Below, in pieces: positions 17,420 through 24,937 of a DNA stretch of 64,000 nt. The notes below the pieces were generated by a model. That model made no database searches, had not been told where the DNA came from, and saw only the letters and a list, made by a program, of their open reading frames with translations. How positions within the stretch are numbered: the stretch's first letter is position 1; the number at the start of each line of letters is the position of its first letter. Source of the stretch: Micromonospora sp. C31 (GTDB taxonomy: Bacteria > Actinomycetota > Actinomycetes > Mycobacteriales > Micromonosporaceae); NCBI RefSeq assembly GCF_018070575.1, contig NZ_JAGPXN010000002.1:172078-236077 (forward strand). The letters run 5' to 3'. A program made the position numbers and the translations under genes.

Positions 17420-19069
17420 ATGCGTAGCACCATGATGGACGCCCCGCTCCAGGTCTCCCGGATCCTGCACCACGGTGCCACCGTGCACGGGACGGCGGAG
17501 GTGGTCACCTGGACGGGCGCCGAGCCGCGCCGGATGACGTACGCCGAGGTCGGGCGCACGGCGGCCCGGCTGGCGCACGCGTTGCGCGCCGAGTGCGGTG
17601 TCACCGGCGACGAGCGGGTCGCCACCTTCATGTGGAACAACGCCGAGCACCTGGTGGCGTACTTCGCGGTGCCCAGCATGGGCGCGGTGCTGCACACCCT
17701 CAACATCCGGCTCTTCCCGGACCAGGTCGCCTACATCGCCAACCACGCCGGGGACCGGGTGGTGCTGGTCGACTCGACGCTCATCCCGCTGCTGGCCCGG
17801 GTGATCGGCGAGATGACGACCGTCCGGCACGTGGTGGTGGTCGGCGGCGGCGACCCGGCCCCGCTCACCGCGGCGGCCGGCGACCGGATCGCCGTGCACC
17901 ACTGGGACGCGCTGCTGGCCGACCGCCCGGACACCTTCGACTGGCCCGAGGTGGACGAGCGCGACGCCGCCGCCCTCTGCTACACCTCGGGGACCACCGG
18001 CAACCCGAAGGGCGTCGCCTACTCGCACCGCTCGATCTACCTGCACTCGCTCCAGGTCTGCCTGCCGGAGGGGTTCGGCCTCGGCCCGACCGACCGGGAG
18101 TTGCCCATCGTGCCGATGTTCCACGCGATGGCCTGGGGCCTGCCGTACGCGGCCTTCCTCTGCGGGGCGTCGCTGATCATGCCCGACCGGTTCCTCCAGG
18201 GCGGGCCGATCGCGGAGATGATCGCCGCCGAGCGGCCCACCCTGGCCGGTGCGGTGCCGACGATCTGGAACGACGTGCTGGCCCACCTGGACGCCCACGA
18301 CGTGGACGCCTCCTCGCTGCGGGAGGTGATCGTCGGCGGCTCGGCCTGCCCGCCGGCGCTGATGCACGCGTTCGCCGAGCGGCACGGCATCGACGTCATC
18401 CACGCCTGGGGGATGACGGAGACGTCCCCACTGGGCTCGGTCTCCCGGCCGCCGGCCGGCGCGACCGGCGAGGAGGCCTGGCGCTACCGGTACACGCAGG
18501 GTCGCGTACCGGCCGGGGTCGAGGCCCGCATCGTCGGCCCGCTGGGCGAGCCGCTGCCCGCCGACGGAGCGTCGGTCGGCGAGTTGGAGGTCCGCGGGCC
18601 GTGGGTGACAACCCGGTACGTCGGCGACGACGTGCCGGACGAGGAGAAGTTCCGCGACGGCTGGCTGCGTACCGGGGACGTCGGCACCCTCTCGTCGGAC
18701 GGCTACATCACGCTCACCGACCGGGCCAAGGACGTCATCAAGTCCGGTGGCGAGTGGATCTCCTCGGTCGAGCTGGAGAACGCCCTGATGGCCCACCCGG
18801 CGGTGCTGGAGGCCTGCGTGGTGGGGGTGCCCGACGAGCGGTGGGGCGAGCGGCCGCTGGCCACCGTGGTGCTCCGCGAGGGGGCGCCGGTGACGGCCGA
18901 GGAGTTGCGGGAGTTCCTGGCCGGGTCGGTGGCCCGCTGGCAGTTGCCGGAGCGCTGGGCCGTCGTCGACGCGGTGCCGAAGACCAGCGTGGGCAAGTTC
19001 GACAAGAAGGTCGTACGTTCCCGGTACGCCGGGGGCGAACTGAATGTCCGGGAGTTGACCGTCCCGTAA
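17420..19069 (+). CDS. Long-chain fatty-acid-CoA ligase (FadD-like)
   Basis: A 549-residue adenylate-forming enzyme that activates a carboxylic acid to its acyl-CoA. The AMP-binding P-loop YTSGTTGNPKGV lies near residue 188; others are HAWGMTETSPLG (A5), GWLRTGDVG (A7) and TDRAKDVIKSGGEW (A8), and the C-terminal catalytic Lys is in TSVGKFDKKV. The first residues MRSTMMDAPLQVSRIL match medium/long-chain ligases of actinobacteria. The ATG at 17420 is chosen; TACTTT about 10 nt upstream suggests a leaderless transcript. A GTG at 17393 is the alternative. Chain-length preference is not readable. Confidence 0.9.
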   Translation: MRSTMMDAPLQVSRILHHGATVHGTAEVVTWTGAEPRRMTYAEVGRTAARLAHALRAECGVTGDERVATFMWNNAEHLVAYFAVPSMGAVLHTLNIRLFPDQVAYIANHAGDRVVLVDSTLIPLLARVIGEMTTVRHVVVVGGGDPAPLTAAAGDRIAVHHWDALLADRPDTFDWPEVDERDAAALCYTSGTTGNPKGVAYSHRSIYLHSLQVCLPEGFGLGPTDRELPIVPMFHAMAWGLPYAAFLCGASLIMPDRFLQGGPIAEMIAAERPTLAGAVPTIWNDVLAHLDAHDVDASSLREVIVGGSACPPALMHAFAERHGIDVIHAWGMTETSPLGSVSRPPAGATGEEAWRYRYTQGRVPAGVEARIVGPLGEPLPADGASVGELEVRGPWVTTRYVGDDVPDEEKFRDGWLRTGDVGTLSSDGYITLTDRAKDVIKSGGEWISSVELENALMAHPAVLEACVVGVPDERWGERPLATVVLREGAPVTAEELREFLAGSVARWQLPERWAVVDAVPKTSVGKFDKKVVRSRYAGGELNVRELTVP

Positions 19070-19128
19070 CGTTCTCAGGCGCACCGTCGCCTGTTGGGGT
19101 AGGGACCACTCCTGAAATCCCTCCCCAG

Positions 19129-19165
19129 GGGCGGCCCCGGCGTTCGCACCGCGCCGGGGCCGCCC
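19129..19165 (+). terminator. 14-bp stem terminator after the acyl-CoA ligase gene
   Basis: GGGCGGCCCCGGCG (19129-19142) pairs perfectly with 19152-19165; loop 9 nt. It is 60 nt beyond the stop codon. Confidence 0.75.
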
Positions 19166-19335
19166 GCTCCAATGCGGGTGACCCGCACCGTCATTGTCGC
19201 GAAACTTGTTCGCCTCTGTCCCGATGACGGGGAAATCCGCTCGGCTCGGCCGGGTTCCGCCGCGTCCCGCTCCGGCGTTCTGCCGGTCCCCGCCCGCCGC
19301 CGGTCCCCGCCCCGACCCGCCGCCGGTAGCGGTCG

Positions 19336-20352
19336 TCACCCGCCCCCGCTGGTCGTGATCAGCACCTTGCCGACGACCGAGTTCTCCACCGCCTGGTGCG
19401 CCGCGCCGGCCGCCGAGAGTGGGTGGTGGTGCAGCGGTAGGCCCGCGTCCTCGCCCACCCGGATCCCGCCCTGCGCCGCCGCGGCGGCCACGTCCACCAC
19501 CGCCTGAGCCTTGGCGGCCTTCGGCTCGGTGTAGACGAGCACGAACTGGAACCGCGCGTTCGGCACCATCAACGGCCGGATCGGCAGGGTCACCTCGTCC
19601 CCGCCGTCGTCGGCGTAGACGCAGACCACGCCGCCGCGCCGGAGCAACTGGACGTCGGCGGCGGCGTTGCGCGCCGCGGCGACCTCGACGATCGTGTGCA
19701 CCCCGTCGGGCGCGATCTTGCGGACCTCCTCGACCACGTCCTGCTCCCGGTAGTCGACCACGAAGGACGCCCCGGCCGCCGCCGCCAGCTGCGCCTTCTC
19801 CGGGCTGCTGACCGTGGCCACCACGCAGGCGTCCGCCCACCGGGCGAGCTGGATGGCCGCGTTGCCCACCGCGCCCGCCCCGCCCTGCACGAGCACCGTG
19901 TGGTCGCTGAGCGCGCCCGCGTGCAGCCGGTCCGGCGTGTACTCGCCGGCGGTCAGGCAGCGGTGCGCGGTGAGGAAGGGGATGCCCAGGCAGGCACCAA
20001 GGTCGAAGGAAGCGTCGGCCAGGGGCACCGCCTGTCGGACCGGCACCACCGTGTACTCGGCGGCGGTGCCCCACGGCCGCATCCACGCGGCCTCCCACAG
20101 CCAGACCCGCTCGCCGATGAGGTCCCGGTCGACGCCCTCGCCGACCGCCTCGATCACTCCCGCGCCGTCCTGCCCGGGCGTCTGCCAGCCGTCGGGCATC
20201 GGCCCCTGCCGGCGTGCCTTCCAGTCCGTCGGGTTCACCCCCGACACGGCCACCCGCACCAGGACCTCGCCGGGGCCGGGCTCCGGCACCGGCCAGTCGA
20301 CCAGTCGCAGCACCGAGGCGTCGCCGGTGCGCTCGTACACGATCGCCTTCAT
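19336..20352 (-). CDS. Zinc-type alcohol dehydrogenase-like quinone oxidoreductase
   Basis: A 338-residue medium-chain dehydrogenase/reductase of the NADPH:quinone reductase group. MKAIVYERTGDASVLRLVDWP at the N-terminus and SGVNPTDWKARRQ are typical; the NADPH site has VLVQGGAGAVGNAAIQLARW and VVDYREQDV. The Cys and His ligands of the zinc alcohol dehydrogenases are absent, so it should be a metal-free quinone or enone reductase. The ATG at 20352 has GAGGAGGCGGGG directly upstream, so the longer frame is rejected. It appears monocistronic. Confidence 0.9.
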   Translation of the reverse strand: MKAIVYERTGDASVLRLVDWPVPEPGPGEVLVRVAVSGVNPTDWKARRQGPMPDGWQTPGQDGAGVIEAVGEGVDRDLIGERVWLWEAAWMRPWGTAAEYTVVPVRQAVPLADASFDLGACLGIPFLTAHRCLTAGEYTPDRLHAGALSDHTVLVQGGAGAVGNAAIQLARWADACVVATVSSPEKAQLAAAAGASFVVDYREQDVVEEVRKIAPDGVHTIVEVAAARNAAADVQLLRRGGVVCVYADDGGDEVTLPIRPLMVPNARFQFVLVYTEPKAAKAQAVVDVAAAAAQGGIRVGEDAGLPLHHHPLSAAGAAHQAVENSVVGKVLITTSGGG

Positions 20353-20517
20353 CCCCGCCTCCTCACCTGGCGGCCCCGGCCGGGCGCCGTCGGCTGCGGT
20401 ACCCGGCGGATCCGCGCTCATGCCCGCGCCGACCACCGCGAACCGGACAATCCGTGCACCACGCCGAAGCCGGCCGCGCAGAGGGCACGGACGCTGCCCA
20501 CCGACACTTCACGGCCC

Positions 20518-20590
20518 ACGGCGGTGGCGCGCGAACGCTCCGCTCCACGGCGCTGGCGCGCGAACGCTCCGTTCCACGGCGGTGGCGCGC
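20518..20590. repeat. 29-bp tandem repeat, about 2.5 copies
   Basis: The core GGTGGCGCGCGAACGCTCCG, or GCTGGCGCGCG..., recurs with a period of 29 bp, the third copy being truncated after GGTGGCGCGCG. The copies differ at two or three positions. Confidence 0.8.
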
Positions 20591-20600
20591 GGGTGCCGCC

Positions 20601-20659
20601 GTGATCAGGACGTCATGGGCGTTACCCGGCGGTTTCAGGGTCCATGGCGTCCTGATCAC
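20601..20659. repeat. 18-bp interrupted inverted repeat
   Basis: Arm 20601-20618 (GTGATCAGGACGTCATGG) pairs with 20642-20659 at 17 of 18 positions around a 23-nt centre. The palindromic TGATCA core in each arm and the near-perfect symmetry suggest a cruciform or repeated intergenic element rather than a simple terminator. Confidence 0.75.
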
Positions 20660-20738
20660 CGGAGGGCTGGGTCAGGGCGATGGGGCGGGGTGGTGCTGGC
20701 GGCTGCGCCGGGCGTGTCCGTGCGACCAGGTCGAGCTG

Positions 20739-21392
20739 CTAACCGAGCCGGTCGACGACCTGCGGGGTCAGCTCCCCGACCGCGCCGAGCACCAGCGCCG
20801 CGAGCCGCTCGGCGTCCGGGTCCAGCGGGTACGCCCCGTGCGGCACCGCCACCACCGTCATCCGGGCGGCGGCGGCCGACCGGACGCCGTTGGACGAGTC
20901 CTCCACGGCGACGCAGCGGGCCGGGTCGACGCCCAGCCGCTCGGCGACCGCCAGGTAGACGTCCGGCGCCGGCTTGCCCCGCTCGGTCTCCTCGGTCGAC
21001 AGCGTGGCGCCGAACGCCCCGGTCAGGCCCGTCGCGGCCAGCGCCGCCGCGATCAGCCGGGTCGGCGACGAGCTGGCCAGTCCCAGCGGCCACCGTTCGG
21101 CCAGCCGGCGCACGACCTCGTCAGCCCCGTCGATCAGCGGTACGCGGGCCGCGTACCGCCGGGTCATCTCCTCGACGACCTCGGCGGCGACCTGCTCGGC
21201 GCTGCGGTCGACGCCCAGTTCCCCGCTGAGGTAGCGGGCCCACTCGCCGGTGCTCATGCCCATCAGCCGGCGCTGCGTGTCGGGCTGCCAGGTCCCGCCG
21301 TGTGCCGCGACGTACGCCCGCCGGACCTCCTCCCACACCGGCTCGGAGTCCACGATCACGCCGTCCAGGTCGAAGATCACCGCATCAGCCAC
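20739..21392 (-). CDS. HAD-superfamily phosphatase (beta-phosphoglucomutase/DOG-like)
   Basis: A 217-residue haloacid dehalogenase phosphatase. Motif I is AVIFDLDGVIVDSEPVW, motif II LASSSP, and motif III/IV is GKPAPDVYLAVAERLG followed by CVAVEDSSNG. The cap domain with MGMSTGEWARYL is the C1 type of beta-phosphoglucomutases and sugar-phosphate phosphatases. A GTG start placing VADAVIFDLDG at the N-terminus is chosen; an ATG at 21410 adds six residues and cannot be excluded. The physiological substrate is unknown. Confidence 0.88.
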   Translation of the reverse strand: MADAVIFDLDGVIVDSEPVWEEVRRAYVAAHGGTWQPDTQRRLMGMSTGEWARYLSGELGVDRSAEQVAAEVVEEMTRRYAARVPLIDGADEVVRRLAERWPLGLASSSPTRLIAAALAATGLTGAFGATLSTEETERGKPAPDVYLAVAERLGVDPARCVAVEDSSNGVRSAAAARMTVVAVPHGAYPLDPDAERLAALVLGAVGELTPQVVDRLG

Positions 21393-21446
21393 GAACCCAT
21401 CCTGCCCCATCGGCGGGCACCGGGCCGGCGGCTGGCGGCTCCGCGG

Positions 21447-21505
21447 GTTGGCGACCGGCGGCACGGGGTTGGCGGCCGGCGGCATCGCGGGTTGGCGGAC
21501 GGCGG
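21447..21505. repeat. Short direct repeats of GGGTTGGCG
   Basis: Three imperfect copies of GGGTTGGCGNNCGGCGG lie between the SCO6745-like stop codon and the start region of the HAD gene. Confidence 0.55.
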
Positions 21506-22396
21506 TCAGCTCCGCAGCGCGGGCAGGCCGATCGGGTTGCCCTCGGGGATGACGGTGTGGGCGGCGCGGGCGATCGGTTCGAGCAGCTCCCGGAGCCGGT
21601 TCGTGCGCTCCGGACCCAGCGTCCGCCACGGGCGCGCGGCGGCGGCGTCGGTGGCGTCCTCGATCGCCTGGAATCGGGCCCGGCCCTGCCCGGTCGGCTC
21701 CCCGTCCGGCGTCAGCCAGCCCCGCTCGGCCAGCCGGGCGCGGGCGGCGGCCCACTGTTCCTCCGACCAGCCCCGCCCGAGCAGGTTCAGCGGGGAGATG
21801 TCGACCGCGACCCGCCAGGCCAGCGTCTCGACCGGGTCGAGGTCGGCCGCGACCAGCGCCGCCACGTGCCCGTCGCCACGTTGCTCACGCAGCGTGGTGG
21901 CGGCCTGCCAGAGCCGGGCCAGCGGGTACTCGCCGCGCGGCAGGGCGGCGTTGGCGGCGCCCAGCACCCGGCCGGCCGGTTCCGCCTCGGCGGCGGCGGC
22001 CTCCAGCAGGTCGGCCGCCTCGACCAGGTGCGACTCCGGCAGCTCGTAGGTCAGCTCGGCCAGCGCCTGCACCGCGCCCGTGAGTCGCGCGCGCAGCGCC
22101 TCCTCGGGGGTGGCCAGCCGCCAGACGGCCGGCAGCGCCCGCGCCACCGTGTGCGGGGCGAAGTTGAAGAACGCCGCGGTCACCGGCGCGGCCTCGGCAG
22201 GCCCCAGCGGCGCGGCCCGGCCGGCGAAGTAGCCGCGCCAGAAGCCCCGCAGCCCGACCGCCTCGAAGGCGGCCCGGGCGCGGGGATGGAAGTAGGTGAT
22301 CGCGTGGACGGGTTCGTAGTGCGTCCACAACACCCGGGCGGTCCGCCCCGCGTCGTCCAGCGCCGTCACGTGCACCTCCGCGTCCGGTCCGGTCAT
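21506..22396 (-). CDS. SCO6745-family protein
   Basis: A 296-residue helical protein recognised as the actinobacterial SCO6745 family, whose members are annotated only as having a helix-turn-helix-like C-terminal region. Conserved stretches include LWTHYEPVHAITYFHPRA, GLRGFWRGYFAGRAAPLG, FFNFAPHTVARALPAVW and the C-terminal block from LAERGWLTPDG to PAGRARF-like residues before IEDATD. There is no signal peptide or membrane segment. The ATG at 22396 is chosen; its ribosome binding region is buried in a perfect hairpin, listed separately. Confidence 0.82.
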   Translation of the reverse strand: MTGPDAEVHVTALDDAGRTARVLWTHYEPVHAITYFHPRARAAFEAVGLRGFWRGYFAGRAAPLGPAEAAPVTAAFFNFAPHTVARALPAVWRLATPEEALRARLTGAVQALAELTYELPESHLVEAADLLEAAAAEAEPAGRVLGAANAALPRGEYPLARLWQAATTLREQRGDGHVAALVAADLDPVETLAWRVAVDISPLNLLGRGWSEEQWAAARARLAERGWLTPDGEPTGQGRARFQAIEDATDAAAARPWRTLGPERTNRLRELLEPIARAAHTVIPEGNPIGLPALRS

Positions 22397-22425
22397 CACC
22401 CCGGGCGGCCGACCGCCCGGGGTGA
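22396..22425 (-). promoter_or_regulatory. Hairpin covering the ribosome binding site of the SCO6745-like gene
   Basis: Arm 22413-22425 pairs perfectly over 13 bp with 22396-22408 around a 4-nt loop. On the minus strand the 3' arm ends GGGGTGA, containing the only plausible ribosome binding sequence and the first base of the ATG. It could terminate transcripts from the upstream FKBP gene or hide the start until melted. Confidence 0.55.
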
Positions 22426-22554
22426 CGCTGAACCTACTGCGGGTGGGTGAGGGGCCGGAAGCCCCATGTGGGCTACGACATCAACGACGGGCGACATCCC
22501 GGGCGAACCGGGCCCGCTGCCGGGCGGGGCTGGGGCCTCGACCGGCCCCGCGGG
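22426..22554. other. Spacer between the FKBP and SCO6745-like genes
   Basis: 129 bp with a small GGGGC-CGGAA-GCCCC hairpin near 22450-22464. No gene or promoter is evident. Confidence 0.3.
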
Positions 22555-23205
22555 TCACTGGGCCGCGAGCACGTCCACCACGAAGCGCAGCGGGCCGGCC
22601 GGGCGGCCGCCCGGGGGGTTCGTGCCGTACGCCAGCTCGGCCGGGAGGTCGAGCTGCACGCGGCTGCCGACGGTCACCCCGACGAGGCCCTGGTCCCAGC
22701 CCGGGATGACCTGACCGACGCCGATCGCGAACGAGGCCGGCTCGTTGCGGCTCCACGACGAGTCGAACTCCTTACCGTCCTTGTAGAAGACGCCGACGTA
22801 GTTCGTGGTGATCGTCTGGCCCTTCTGCACCGCCGGGCCGGTGCCCTTGATCAGCGGGGTGACGATGAGCTTCTTCAGCTCGCCCTTGCCGGCGGCGACC
22901 GTCGGCTTGCTGCCCAGGGCCGGGTCCGCCCCCTGCGGGAGCTGCGGGAGACGCGGGGCGTCGGTTGCCGGGGCACTGGCGGACGGGCCCGTCGACGGCG
23001 TGGTGGCCGTCTGGTCCTTGTCGCCGTCGGTGTTGCGTCCGATCGTCACGAAGACGGTGATCAGCACCGCGACCACGGCGACCCCGGCGAGCCCGCCGGC
23101 CCAGGCCTGCCGGCGGCGCTTGGCCTCGGCTGCCTTCTGGGCGGCCAACTGGGCGGCCAGCCGCCGCTCCGACTTCTGGGACCGGTTCTGCGTACGCTCG
23201 CTCAC
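22555..23205 (-). CDS. Membrane-anchored FKBP-type peptidyl-prolyl isomerase
   Basis: A 216-residue protein with a basic N-terminal region (KSERRLAAQLAAQKAAEAKRRRQ, probably helical), one membrane helix at about residues 35-52 (GGLAGVAVVAVLITVFVTIG), a Ser/Thr/Pro linker, and a C-terminal FKBP domain. The domain shows TTNYVGVFYKDGKEFDSSW, FAIGVGQVIPGWDQGLVGV, which includes the conserved V-I-x-G-W-D site, and LAYGTNPPGG. It should fold prolyl bonds of exported proteins outside the membrane. ATG start; monocistronic. Confidence 0.92.
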   Translation of the reverse strand: MSERTQNRSQKSERRLAAQLAAQKAAEAKRRRQAWAGGLAGVAVVAVLITVFVTIGRNTDGDKDQTATTPSTGPSASAPATDAPRLPQLPQGADPALGSKPTVAAGKGELKKLIVTPLIKGTGPAVQKGQTITTNYVGVFYKDGKEFDSSWSRNEPASFAIGVGQVIPGWDQGLVGVTVGSRVQLDLPAELAYGTNPPGGRPAGPLRFVVDVLAAQ

Positions 23206-23329
23206 GGCGTCGACTCCCTGCTGCGAAGGTGGTGGCCGGCATCGGAGTGCCGGGGGGAAAGCCGACGCACACGGTACCCGCCCGGCAGCCCGCCGCGCCG
23301 CCTCGACGGCGTCGCTGACACCGCACGGG

Positions 23330-23974
23330 TCACGCCGGCCCCGGCACCACCATGAAGTCGGTCACGAACGAGGTGATCCGGCCGTCGGCGGTCCACCCGA
23401 TCCAGGTGCCGTAGCAGCCGTCGCCCCAGCCCGAGGCGACCGTCACCACGTTGGCCCCGGTCGCCTCGTCGAGCACCGCGACGACGTGCCCCGGGACGGG
23501 CCCGTGCCCGGGGCCGTCCGCGGCGAAGACGGCCGTCACCGCGGCGGTGTCCCAGGCCTCCAGGGCCGCCAGCGCCGTCGGGTCGGCCAGGGTGCCCGTG
23601 CCGGTGTCCACCCCGTAGCCGAACCACTCGTGGGGCTTGAGCGTCGAGACGTCCTGGTCGCCGACCAGCGCCATCTCCCAGCGGACGGCGGGCTCGTCGT
23701 GGACCACCAGTTCGAGGGCGGCGACCCGCCGGTCCGCCTCGGTGCCGTCGCCGCGTACCACCGCGACCCAGGCCCGCGCCGGGTAGTGCCCGGCAGCCAC
23801 CCCGACCGTGAACGGTTCGTCGTCGGGGCAGACCACCGGGTCGCAGCCCACCACCTGGCCTGTCGGCAGCACGACGTCGCCAACCGGGTGCACCTCCATG
23901 ACGTACGTGGCGTGCTCGTCGGCGAAGCGGGCGCCGGGCGTCAGCAGCCGGTCCAGGTCGGGGGTGTACGGCAT
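23330..23974 (-). CDS. DUF4241 domain protein
   Basis: A 214-residue single-domain protein: LTPGARFADEHATYVMEVHPVGDVVLPTGQVVGCDP at the N-terminus, GHYPARAWVAVV, and a C-terminal VVTVASGWGDGCYGTWIGWTADG, all typical of DUF4241. Members often occur in polymorphic-toxin and immunity settings but also alone; no toxin gene is adjacent here, so an immunity role is only a possibility. ATG start. No signal peptide is visible. It is followed by a 124-bp gap and then the fkbp gene on the same strand. Confidence 0.85.
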   Translation of the reverse strand: MPYTPDLDRLLTPGARFADEHATYVMEVHPVGDVVLPTGQVVGCDPVVCPDDEPFTVGVAAGHYPARAWVAVVRGDGTEADRRVAALELVVHDEPAVRWEMALVGDQDVSTLKPHEWFGYGVDTGTGTLADPTALAALEAWDTAAVTAVFAADGPGHGPVPGHVVAVLDEATGANVVTVASGWGDGCYGTWIGWTADGRITSFVTDFMVVPGPA

Positions 23975-24047
23975 GGGGTTCCTCTCGCGGCGGGGGCCGG
24001 CGGAGCGTACCCGCGGTGCACGTCGCCGGGCGAGACCGCCCGCAGGC

Positions 24048-24395
24048 TCAGCCGTCGAGATGCCGGGCCAGGGCCTGGCGCAGGTGGTGCTTCGGGCGGG
24101 AGCCGACGATCGAGCCGACCACCTCGCCGTGGCGGAAGACCAGGAGGGTGGGCAGGGACATCACCTGGTAGGTGCGGGTGGCCGTCGGGTTGGCGTCGGT
24201 GTCGATCGTGGCGACGACCATCCGCCCGGCGAACTCCCCGGCCAGCTCGGCGAGGCTGCGGGAGATGGCCCGGCACGGCGGGCACCAGTCCGCCCAGAAG
24301 TCGACCACCACCGGCCCGTCGGCGGCGAGCACCACGGTGGCGAAGGTGTCGTCGGTGACGACGGTCAGCGAGCCGTCCTGCGCAGTCTCGAGCAT
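24048..24395 (-). CDS. Thioredoxin
   Basis: A 115-residue cytosolic thioredoxin. The active site WADWCPPC places the Cys pair at residues 38 and 41. CPPC differs from the CGPC of classical thioredoxin and usually shifts the redox potential. The cis-proline strand is VMSLPTLLVFRHGEVVGSIVG. It overlaps the 3' end of the upstream merR-type gene by 31 bp in another frame, so the two form one transcription unit and the regulator probably controls the thioredoxin. Confidence 0.92.
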   Translation of the reverse strand: MLETAQDGSLTVVTDDTFATVVLAADGPVVVDFWADWCPPCRAISRSLAELAGEFAGRMVVATIDTDANPTATRTYQVMSLPTLLVFRHGEVVGSIVGSRPKHHLRQALARHLDG

Positions 24396-24757
24396 GTTTC
24401 CTCCCGGTTGGTGATGGCATGGGCGAGCTGGTCGCGCAGCTCCCGGCGGACCGCGTGCAGCCGGTCGATGCCGGCGTCGACCTCGGCCAGCTTGCGCCGC
24501 AGCACGGCCACCGAGTCGGGGCAGACGTGACCGGAGGCGTTGCCGGCCCGCAGGCAGGCGACGAACGGGCGGATGTCGTCCAGGCCGAAGCCCACCGCCA
24601 GCAGCGCCCGGATCTCGCGTACGACGGGCAGCTCCGCCTCGTCGTAGACCCGGTATCCGTTGGCCGAGCGGGCCGCCCGGATGAGGCCGTGCGTCTCGTA
24701 GTAGCGCAGGGCCCGGGTGCTCGTACCGGCGCGTTGCGCCAGCTCACCGATCAGCAT
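24365..24757 (-). CDS. MerR-family transcriptional regulator
   Basis: A 130-residue MerR regulator. The N-terminal winged helix is MLIGELAQRAGTSTRALRYYE, then GLIRAARSANGYRVYDEAEL; a dimerisation helix follows (AVLRRKLAEVDAGIDRLHAVRREL). Two cysteines, in VACLRAG and GHVCPDS, lie around residues 68-78, and a third (TCSRLRR) lies near the C-terminus. They could sense thiol oxidation or a metal, which would fit the coupled thioredoxin, but the spacing is not the canonical SoxR cluster. ATG start. A candidate operator lies 35-54 nt upstream. Confidence 0.88.
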   Translation of the reverse strand: MLIGELAQRAGTSTRALRYYETHGLIRAARSANGYRVYDEAELPVVREIRALLAVGFGLDDIRPFVACLRAGNASGHVCPDSVAVLRRKLAEVDAGIDRLHAVRRELRDQLAHAITNREETCSRLRRTAR

Positions 24758-24791
24758 CCGACCTCCCTCGTCCGACCCGGTCGACGCTAGA

Positions 24792-24811
24792 CCTTGCCAC
24801 CGGCGTCAAGG
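24792..24811 (-). promoter_or_regulatory. Candidate MerR-type operator
   Basis: Dyad CCTTG-N10-CAAGG upstream of the merR-type gene. On the minus strand it reads CCTTGACGCCGGTGGCAAGG, close in form to known MerR-family operators placed between -35 and -10 elements. A TTGACG hexamer lies inside it; the -10 could not be assigned confidently. Confidence 0.5.
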
Positions 24812-24937
24812 CAACCTCGGCTGTAAGGAAGGGCACCCTATTAACGTTTCCGGTAGAGGAAGGGACCCCTGCCAACGAACTGGCGAAGGGGCGAGATCAG
24901 CCCGCGCGGGGGAGGCGGTACGCGTACGAGCAGGGGG
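24812..24937. other. Spacer with a degenerate GTAAGGAAGGGC element
   Basis: The stretch contains TGTAAGGAAGGGCACCCTA (24822-24840) and, after 15 nt, AGAGGAAGGGACCCCT. Both resemble one arm of the large palindrome near 57.46 kb. It is the 3' flank of ku and may terminate it. Confidence 0.45.

Larger units (their letters stand above)
20353..20738. other. Intergenic region rich in repeats
   Basis: 386 bp between two minus-strand genes. It holds a 29-bp tandem repeat and a large interrupted inverted repeat, both listed separately. A minus-strand frame covering most of it is a by-product of those repeats and has no domain or ribosome binding site. Confidence 0.6.

Noticed and set aside
20363..20659. 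98-codon minus-strand frame in the repeat-rich gap
   Set aside because: Composed of the 29-bp and inverted repeats; no ribosome binding site or family.
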